From contig CALCDS010000132.1 in the NCBI GenBank assembly GCA_937900065.1, positions 1 through 45,604 on the forward strand: a stretch of DNA of 45,604 nt. Reading direction: 5' to 3'. Numbering within the stretch: position 1 is the stretch's first letter; every line of letters starts with the position of its first letter. Positions 40,342 through 45,604 of the stretch are shown in pieces. This DNA comes from an uncultured Clostridiaceae bacterium. GTDB lineage: Bacteria; Bacillota; Clostridia; Clostridiales; Oxobacteraceae. The notes beneath the pieces are model-generated. The model was not told the origin of the DNA. It was given only the letters and a program-made list of their open reading frames with translations, and ran no database searches. The position numbers were made by a program, and so were the translations under genes.

Positions 40342-40785
40342 ATGAAAACAACATATATGGCAAAGCCTGCTGATATCAATAGAAAATGGTATGTTGTGGA
40401 TGCTGAAGGAAAAACTCTCGGACGTTTAGCCTCTCAGGTTGCTTCAGTGCTTAGGGGAAAGAATAAACCTATCTTTACTCCATATATTGATACAGGTGAC
40501 TTTGTTATCATTATAAATGCTGAAAAGGTCGTTCTGACAGGTAAAAAGCTTGATCAGAAGATGTATAGACACCATTCATTATATCCAGGCGGACTGAAGG
40601 AAACATCATACAGGAAACTTATCGATCAGAAACCTGAATTTCTTGTTTCAGAAGCAATAAGGGGAATGCTCCCCAAGGGACCACTTGGAAGAAAAATGTT
40701 GAAGAAATTGAAGGTTTACAGAGGCCCTGAACATAAGCATGAGGCGCAGAAACCTGAACTTCTTGACATCAGAACAGAAAAATAG
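40342..40785 (+). CDS. rplM: 50S ribosomal protein L13
   Basis: A 147-residue L13, an early 50S assembly protein: MAKPADINRKWYVVDAEGKTLGRLASQVASVLRGKNKPIFTPYIDTGDFVIIINAEKV, the MLPKGPLGRKMLKKLKVY loop, EHKHEAQKPELL. AGGAGG precedes ATG 40342. Paired with rpsI. Confidence 0.98.
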   Translation: MKTTYMAKPADINRKWYVVDAEGKTLGRLASQVASVLRGKNKPIFTPYIDTGDFVIIINAEKVVLTGKKLDQKMYRHHSLYPGGLKETSYRKLIDQKPEFLVSEAIRGMLPKGPLGRKMLKKLKVYRGPEHKHEAQKPELLDIRTEK

Positions 40786-40808
40786 TTGGTACGAAGGGAG
40801 GATAAATA

Positions 40809-41201
40809 ATGGCTAAGGTACAGTATATAGGAACTGGAAGAAGAAAAAAATCAGTCGCCAGGGTCAGATTGGTACCTGGAGAAGGAAATATAACTGTAAA
40901 TAAGAAGAAACTGGATGATTACTTAGGGCTTGATACTTTAAGGATGATAGTTAAGCAGCCCCTTGTTCTTACAGGGACTTTAAATAAATTCGACGTGGAA
41001 TCAACTGTTTTTGGCGGTGGATTTTCAGGTCAGGCAGGAGCTCTTCGTCATGGCATAGCAAGAGCGTTATTAAAGGCTGATATTGACTTGAGGCCTGAAC
41101 TTAAAAAAGCCGGATTCTTGACAAGGGATCCGAGGATGAAGGAAAGAAAGAAATACGGCTTGAAGAAAGCTAGAAGAGCGCCGCAGTTCTCAAAGAGGTA
41201 G
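40809..41201 (+). CDS. rpsI: 30S ribosomal protein S9
   Basis: A 130-residue S9 whose C-terminal tail reaches the P site: YIGTGRRKKSVARVRLVPGEGNITVN, GGGFSGQAGALRHGIARALL, and the ending LTRDPRMKERKKYGLKKARRAPQFSKR. GAAGGGAGG precedes the ATG; terminator follows. Confidence 0.98.
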   Translation: MAKVQYIGTGRRKKSVARVRLVPGEGNITVNKKKLDDYLGLDTLRMIVKQPLVLTGTLNKFDVESTVFGGGFSGQAGALRHGIARALLKADIDLRPELKKAGFLTRDPRMKERKKYGLKKARRAPQFSKR

Positions 41202-41256
41202 TAATTTTTGCTTTCAAGCTGCTTTTTAAATATGCAAGATGTGCGTATAAAAAAGT

Positions 41257-41287
41257 GCCGTGCGATTTAATTGCTCGGCGTTTTTTT
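41257..41287 (+). terminator. Terminator of rplM-rpsI
   Basis: GCCGTGC (41257-41263) pairs with GCTCGGC (41273-41279) with one internal T-T mismatch, followed by a run of seven T (41281-41287), preceded by A-rich sequence. The rest of the 270-base gap to cwlD shows nothing else clear. Confidence 0.85.
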
Positions 41288-41473
41288 ATACATAGAAGGG
41301 CTTTCCCATCAGGGTTTTAAAAGCAGGCGATATTGTTTGCATATAATGGATTTAGAAATATCAGATGAGCATTTAGTCAATATTGGCATTGATTGAATGC
41401 TCTTTTTGATGTCATAAAAATGGCTGCCCATATCATAAATGTAAATATACGATTTGCATGCTGGAGGGGAAAA

Positions 41474-42223
41474 ATGAACCCGCTATTTAAAAAAATAATC
41501 GCAATTATAGGCGCAGCTGTGCTTATAATTGTTTTAAACCATATCTATGGCCGTGTCAAAAAGGCTTTTAACATGCCGGCGAATAACAAGGTGGTTATCA
41601 TAGATGCAGGACACGGAGGAAGAGATGCGGGAGCATCGGGCGCGGGAGGCCTGAAAGAAAAAGATGTAAACCTTGAAATTGCAAAAAGGCTGAAGAGGTA
41701 TATAGAAGAAGGCGGCGGTGTAGCCATAATGATAAGGGAAGAGGACAATGGGTTATATTCACTGGACAGTCCCAACAAAAAACGTGAAGATATGAAAAAC
41801 AGGAAGCAGATAATAAAAGAAAATGATGCGGACATGCTTATCAGCATACACCTAAACAGTTTTCCGCAGCACAGGTATTACGGCGCCCAGGTTTTTTACT
41901 TTAAAGATTCGGATATAAGCCGCCACTTGGCTGCAATAATGCAGCAGGAACTAAAGAGAGTGCTTGATAGGAACAATGACAGAGTCGAAAAAAGCACGGG
42001 TGAATATTTCATACTAAAGGACAATGACATACCTTCGGTGCTCATAGAATGCGGTTTTTTATCAAATCCTGATGAGGAAAAACTTCTTGGAATGCCCGAA
42101 TATCAGGAAAAAATAGCTTGGAGCATATATATAGGCATAATAAGATTCTTTTCCGAGCCCAAACCTGCAATCATAGATTCTAAAGCTTTTGAATTTCATG
42201 CAAAGCTGGTTTGCGAAAGCTGA
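41474..42223 (+). CDS. cwlD: N-acetylmuramoyl-L-alanine amidase CwlD (spore cortex)
   Basis: A 249-residue amidase_3 enzyme with an N-terminal membrane anchor (about 8-23). Zinc and catalytic motifs: DAGHGG (H47), KEKDVNLEIA (E62), SIHLNS (H126), IECGFLSN (E192). CwlD works with PdaA to make muramic delta-lactam in cortex peptidoglycan, a mark recognised during germination. Location after rpsI is conserved in spore-forming Firmicutes. ATG 41474 follows TGGAGGGG; an in-frame extension to 41393 lacks a ribosome binding site. The last 25 residues beyond the domain are unremarkable. Confidence 0.93.
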   Translation: MNPLFKKIIAIIGAAVLIIVLNHIYGRVKKAFNMPANNKVVIIDAGHGGRDAGASGAGGLKEKDVNLEIAKRLKRYIEEGGGVAIMIREEDNGLYSLDSPNKKREDMKNRKQIIKENDADMLISIHLNSFPQHRYYGAQVFYFKDSDISRHLAAIMQQELKRVLDRNNDRVEKSTGEYFILKDNDIPSVLIECGFLSNPDEEKLLGMPEYQEKIAWSIYIGIIRFFSEPKPAIIDSKAFEFHAKLVCES

Positions 42224-42248
42224 TGGTCCATAGCATTAAAGGTTAAAA

Positions 42249-42299
42249 AGCATGGGCAGGAGGCGGATACTCAAAATCAACACCTTTGCTAAACAAAGA
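42249..42299 (+). repeat. Intergenic repeat family 2, copy 3
   Basis: CAGGAGGCGGATACTCAAAA, TCAACACCTTTGCTAAACAAAGAC matches copies at 7902 and 19591; the core TCAAAATCAACACCTTTG is exact with copy 2. CTTTG/CAAAG forms a short hairpin at the end. It lies 26 bases after cwlD. Confidence 0.55.
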
Positions 42300-42307
42300 C
42301 TAAATAT

Positions 42308-42430
42308 ATGGATTGTCCACTATAAAAATAGCTAATGTAGACAATCCATGAAATCAGTCCATTGTGCATCAGGGAAAATTTTAATTTTACAGTGGACTGA
42401 TTATAAGATACAGTTCATTGTATCTTTTTC
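42308..42430 (+). terminator. Three tandem hairpins ending in a terminator after cwlD
   Basis: Hairpin 1: ATGGATTGTC (42308-42317)/GACAATCCAT (42340-42349). Hairpin 2: AATCAGTCCATTGT (42352-42365)/ACAGTGGACTGATT (42389-42402), 14 bp with one T-G. Hairpin 3: GATACA (42407-42412)/TGTATC (42419-42424) followed by TTTTTCC. Only hairpin 3 looks like an intrinsic terminator. The first stem's arms recur, inverted, before rpoB. The remainder of the gap to 42576 holds a small stem GTTTAG/CTAAAC (42518-42536) but no clear promoter. Confidence 0.65.
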
Positions 42431-42576
42431 CTTTTTTTGTGGTAAACTGTAGTTAAAATCGAATAATACTTAAAAGTTAAAGTCGTGTTTAAATAAATAG
42501 CTCAAAATCTATGTAAAGTTTAGACATCGACTAAACAAAAATAAAGTTATTATCTTATAAAGGGGGAATAAAGTTT

Positions 42577-43986
42577 ATGGGTAAGCTCTTAAAATCTTAT
42601 ATTATGCCCCACCCGCCTATAATGGTACATGAAATAGGCAAGGGTGACGAAATTGAGATTGAAAATACCATAAATTCGGCACTGGCTGTTGCAGAAGAAA
42701 TCGAGGATATGAAGCCTCAGACTATAGTCATATTGGTTCCGCCCCACGGGCCTTCGTTCGGCGATGCGATGTCAATAAATACGGATGAAGTGCTTGAAGG
42801 GGATTTCTCAAACTTTGGGGCCCGTGATGTAAAGTTTGAGATAGAAAATGATCTCAAGCTTACAGACATAATAATGGGAAAGTGTGCTCAAAACGGTATT
42901 CCCGTTGCACCGATAGATATAAACATATCTCAAAAATACAGGATACCAAACAAATTGGATCATGGTTCAATGGTGCCTCTATATTTTGTTTCCAAAAAAT
43001 ATACTGATTTTAAGCTCGTTCATATCACATATGGAATGCTCTCGAATGAAGAACTGTATAAATTCGGAAGGTTGGTTCGCGACGCAATCGAGCAAAGCAG
43101 CATAAATGCGGTATACATTGCAAGCGGAGACTTATCGCACAGGTTGAAGCTGGGAGCTCCGGCGGGATTTTCGCCAAGGGGAAAGGAATTTGACGAGAAA
43201 ATAGTTTCGCTTCTTAAAAAGCCCGATGTTGATGGAATAATGGATATGGACACTGAACTCGTAGAGTCGGCCGGAGAATGCGGATACCGCTCCATAATAA
43301 CTGCTATGGGCACGCTGGATGGAGTGGATGTCAATGGAAAAGTATTTTCATATGAAGGCCCGTTTGGAGTCGGCTACTGCATAGCAGGCTACACACCCAT
43401 AGGAAAAAATGAAGGCAAAGATAATTTGAAGCGTTATCTGGATAAGAAAAAGGATAAGCTGGCAGAGCGCAGGAGCCATGAGGATGAGTTCGTAAAGCTG
43501 GCAAGGGAGAGCCTCGAATATTATATAAAAAAAGGAAAGACAATGCCTACGCCTGATGACATACCGGATGATATGAAAAGGAAGGCAGGCGTATTTGTTT
43601 CATTGAAGAAGAACGGACAGCTTAGAGGCTGTATAGGCACGATTGAAGGAGTACAGCAAAACATTGCTGAAGAGATAATTGAAAATGCCATATCTGCGGG
43701 CACAAGGGATCCGAGGTTCTATCCTGTTGAGAAAGATGAGCTCGATGATCTGGTGTATTCTGTGGATGTGCTTGGAAAATCGGAACCTGTTTCATCCAGG
43801 GAAGAACTCGATGCTTCAAAATACGGCGTAATAGTGAGAAGCGATTGGAGATCAGGACTGCTTCTTCCAAATCTTGAGGGCGTTGACACAGTCGATGAAC
43901 AGATAAGCATTGCTTTGAAAAAAGCAGGGATAGACGAGGATGAGGATTATTCAATAGAAAGATTTGAAGTCGTAAGGCATAAATAG
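42577..43986 (+). CDS. AmmeMemoRadiSam system protein: MEMO-like + AMMECR1 fusion
   Basis: A 469-residue two-domain protein. Residues 1-278 resemble MEMO/class III extradiol dioxygenases: PHPPIMV (H12), PPHGPSFGD (H57), LDHGSMVPLYF (H129), ASGDLSHRL (D185, H188) and SAGECGYRSI (C235) are candidate metal ligands. Residues 300-469 are AMMECR1: AGVFVSLKKNGQLRGCIGTI, NAISAGTRDPRF, YGVIVRSDWRSGLLLPNLEGVDTVDEQISIALKKAGI. In other genomes these are separate genes beside a radical SAM gene; here they are fused. The biochemical role of the set is not established. GGGGGAA ribosome binding site; the partner begins 10 bases after its stop. Confidence 0.92.
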   Translation: MGKLLKSYIMPHPPIMVHEIGKGDEIEIENTINSALAVAEEIEDMKPQTIVILVPPHGPSFGDAMSINTDEVLEGDFSNFGARDVKFEIENDLKLTDIIMGKCAQNGIPVAPIDINISQKYRIPNKLDHGSMVPLYFVSKKYTDFKLVHITYGMLSNEELYKFGRLVRDAIEQSSINAVYIASGDLSHRLKLGAPAGFSPRGKEFDEKIVSLLKKPDVDGIMDMDTELVESAGECGYRSIITAMGTLDGVDVNGKVFSYEGPFGVGYCIAGYTPIGKNEGKDNLKRYLDKKKDKLAERRSHEDEFVKLARESLEYYIKKGKTMPTPDDIPDDMKRKAGVFVSLKKNGQLRGCIGTIEGVQQNIAEEIIENAISAGTRDPRFYPVEKDELDDLVYSVDVLGKSEPVSSREELDASKYGVIVRSDWRSGLLLPNLEGVDTVDEQISIALKKAGIDEDEDYSIERFEVVRHK

Positions 43987-43996
43987 GTGGTATCCC

Positions 43997-44983
43997 ATGA
44001 AAGAAGCTATGTATTATAAAAAATTGGATGACAACAGGGTGTTGTGTAATCTCTGCCCTCATAACTGCAATATAAAAGATGGAGGAAAGGGAGTCTGCAG
44101 GGTCAGGGAAAACATATCCGGAGTACTGTATTCATTAAATTATGACAGGATATCGGCCATAGCCATGGACCCGATTGAGAAAAAGCCTCTCTACCACTTT
44201 TATCCGGGTTCATATATACTTTCTGCGGGAAGCGTGGGATGCAACTTTAAATGCAGTTTTTGCCAGAACTATAGCATATCCCAGACTGATGAGGCTGCGG
44301 ATGAGATAACGCCTGAAGACCTCGTATATACGGCGCTTAGCCAGAAAAACAATATAGGCATAGCTTATACCTATAATGAACCTTCAATATGGTATGAGTT
44401 TGTATATGAAGCTTCAAAGCTTGCCAGAGAAAAGGGCCTCAAAAACGTGCTTGTGACCAATGGCTTTATAAGCGAGGAGCCTCTTAAAAAATTGCTTCCA
44501 TTTATAGATGCTTTGAATATAGATGTAAAGGCTTTTACTGAAAAGTATTACAGGGACGTGTGCAAGGGCATGCTTGAGCCTGTCAAAAGGACTGTAATGA
44601 TAGCATCCGAAAAATGCCATGTTGAGGTCACTACCCTTGTGGTAACGGATTTAAACGACAGCATGGATGAGATAGGGCAGATTGCAAAGTGGCTGTCTTC
44701 AATAAATAGGGACATACCTCTTCATCTGTCGAGATACTTTCCGAATTATAAGCTGTACAATGATCCTACACCAGTAAATACATTGATAGCTGCAAAAGAA
44801 GAAGCCGAAAAATATTTGAATTATGTTTACATAGGCAATCTGTGGGGATATGACAGCTCGACCTACTGCCCGAATTGTAAGGCTGCAGTGGTAAAAAGAA
44901 ATGATGAAATTTCAGACAATGGCATTTCAAACGGCAAATGCAGGTTTTGCGGTCAGAAAATATATGGCAGGTTCAATCACTAG
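43997..44983 (+). CDS. AmmeMemoRadiSam system radical SAM enzyme
   Basis: A 328-residue radical SAM protein. The cluster motif is CNFKCSFC (C82, C86, C89). An N-terminal CNLCPHNC...GVC set (C17, C20, C24, C34), as in pyruvate formate-lyase-activating-like enzymes, and a C-terminal CPNC...CRFC pair (C291, C294, C315, C318, zinc ribbon or second cluster) flank the barrel. YTYNEPSIWYEF, VTNGFI and LNIDVKAF are core barrel strands. Substrate is unknown; co-transcription with the MEMO-AMMECR1 fusion suggests joint action on a small molecule or protein side chain, which is inference. AGGTGG overlaps the previous stop. Confidence 0.93.
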   Translation: MKEAMYYKKLDDNRVLCNLCPHNCNIKDGGKGVCRVRENISGVLYSLNYDRISAIAMDPIEKKPLYHFYPGSYILSAGSVGCNFKCSFCQNYSISQTDEAADEITPEDLVYTALSQKNNIGIAYTYNEPSIWYEFVYEASKLAREKGLKNVLVTNGFISEEPLKKLLPFIDALNIDVKAFTEKYYRDVCKGMLEPVKRTVMIASEKCHVEVTTLVVTDLNDSMDEIGQIAKWLSSINRDIPLHLSRYFPNYKLYNDPTPVNTLIAAKEEAEKYLNYVYIGNLWGYDSSTYCPNCKAAVVKRNDEISDNGISNGKCRFCGQKIYGRFNH

Positions 44984-45092
44984 ATGATAGTTGTGTTTAA
45001 CAATTATATTTTAATGTAGCCTGAATATTAAATGTAACTTTTTGCAGTATCATTAATATAATATAATGAAGTTTTTTTTAGGAGGACATTTG

Positions 45093-45428
45093 ATGATTCC
45101 AGGGTATAGCCAATATATGCCCGCGTATCCATATTCGACATATAGCATGGCAAATCCATCATGCATGTGGTGCCCGTATATGATGCATGGATGGCAGATG
45201 CCCATGTATACACAAACCGATAAGGAGGATGAAAAGGAGAAAGATACCAGGCAGCCTCCATTTATACCGCGGCCCCCGTTTTACGGGCCAAGACCTCCGT
45301 TTATACCGAGGCCCCCGTTTGTGCCTGGACCCTTTGTACCGCCGTATCCGGTTTTGTACCCGTATCCGAGGCCGTATGGGGCTTTGCCGTTTCTGACAGG
45401 ATTGGCATTAGGCGGATTGTTGTTTTAG
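45093..45428 (+). CDS. Small Pro/Tyr/Met-rich protein of unknown function
   Basis: A 111-residue protein from ATG 45093, 7 bases after AGGAGG (45080-45085). Residues 1-43 are Tyr/Met/Pro-rich with a CMWC pair and nearby Met, His and Trp (MMHGWQMPMY); residues 44-56 are highly charged (DKEDEKEKD); then PRPPF-type repeats (PFIPRPPF, PRPPF, PFIPRPPF) and a PYPVLYPYPRPYG stretch; the end (LPFLTGLALGGLLF) is hydrophobic. No signal peptide. Composition recalls spore coat or surface proteins, but I do not recognise a family. It lies 109 bases after the radical SAM gene with no terminator between. TATAAT-like boxes upstream lack a good -35. Confidence 0.75.
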   Translation: MIPGYSQYMPAYPYSTYSMANPSCMWCPYMMHGWQMPMYTQTDKEDEKEKDTRQPPFIPRPPFYGPRPPFIPRPPFVPGPFVPPYPVLYPYPRPYGALPFLTGLALGGLLF

Positions 45429-45457
45429 ATTTACAGACCCTCAACCAGCCAGTATCA

Positions 45458-45505
45458 TATGTTTAAGGGAATTGTTTAATATGAAACAATTCCCTTAAAC
45501 ATATC
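45458..45505. terminator. 21-bp inverted repeat between convergent genes
   Basis: The arm 45458-45478 (ATATGTTTAAGGGAATTG...) is a perfect complement of 45485-45505 with loop AATATG. T runs are weak on either side, but placement between the small protein gene and a convergent reading frame suggests a bidirectional terminator. Confidence 0.6.
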
Positions 45506-45549
45506 TTATGAAAAGCCTGGGCAACATTGCCAACCTGATGCAGAACATA

Positions 45550-45604
45550 TCAATATATCTTTTCAATATCGATTCCAGTGTAATATGTATTTAAGATATC
45601 CTTG
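45550..45604 (-). CDS. spoIID: Probable SpoIID C-terminus (partial)
   Basis: On the minus strand the frame from the right edge reads KDILNTYYTGIDIEKIY and stops at TGA (45552-45550). SpoIID/LytB proteins, peptidoglycan hydrolases of engulfment, commonly end with a (E/D)ILK-YYTGV-I segment. Only 17 codons are visible, so this is tentative; the sporulation context (cwlD, sigH) is compatible. Confidence 0.4.
   Translation of the reverse strand, partial: KDILNTYYTGIDIEKIY

Noticed and set aside
42577..43986. Aromatic-ring extradiol dioxygenase as function of the MEMO domain
   Set aside because: Fold similarity only; the AMMECR1 fusion and radical SAM partner place it in the AmmeMemoRadiSam group, not in catechol degradation.

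Overview
The window is a contiguous piece of chromosome from a low-GC, spore-forming Clostridia-type Firmicute (Bacillota). The evidence is the gene order (thyX-rlmB-yacP-sigH-tuf-rpmG-secE-nusG-rplKA-rplJL-rpoBC-L7Ae-rpsLG-fusA-tuf-S10/spc/alpha operons-ecfAAT-truA-rplM-rpsI-cwlD), the sporulation genes (sigH, cwlD, a probable spoIID tail at the right edge), strong purine-rich ribosome binding sites, many TTG/GTG starts, and the four-cysteine (zinc) forms of L33, S14, S4, L36 and L24. I cannot name a species from sequence alone. I saw no mobile elements, CRISPR arrays or rRNA genes.

Layout. 1-2220: end of thyX, then rlmB, yacP and sigH (stress/sporulation sigma factor). 2225-2430: a sigma-A promoter with tRNA-Gly(CCC) and tRNA-Thr(GGT). 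2431-4104: first EF-Tu gene with a structured leader and a strong terminator. 4125-7862: rpmG, secE, nusG, rplK, rplA, rplJ, rplL, with two rRNA-like L1 target sites and an L10 leader. 7863-15778: a 700-base non-coding stretch with promoter and long leader, then rpoB and rpoC. 15820-20985: str operon (L7Ae-like, rpsL, rpsG, fusA, second tuf). 20998-36630: one long S10-spc-alpha ribosomal protein operon with secY, adk, infA and rpoA, in which the usual map gene (methionine aminopeptidase) is a decayed pseudogene. 36715-40118: a folded RNA candidate, then ECF-transporter core genes and truA. 40134-41287: rplM-rpsI with promoter and terminator. 41474-42430: cwlD and a run of hairpins. 42577-44983: a MEMO-AMMECR1 fusion protein and its radical SAM partner (the functionally unassigned AmmeMemoRadiSam set). 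45093-45428: a small proline/tyrosine-rich protein. The right edge holds a convergent gene fragment.

Almost everything encodes transcription and translation machinery on the + strand, so the interesting material is between genes: several structured leaders, three small repeat families (copies near 2.6, 6.8 and 36.6 kb; near 7.9, 19.6 and 42.3 kb; and an inverted pair at 8.4 and 42.3 kb), two tuf copies whose identity covers a sharply bounded 1285-base block, and the degraded map. Best leads for something undescribed are the three-way-junction RNA before ecfA1, the approximately 200-base GC-rich structured segment between rpsL and rpsG, the map decay, and the AmmeMemoRadiSam pair with its neighbouring Cys/Met/Pro-rich protein.
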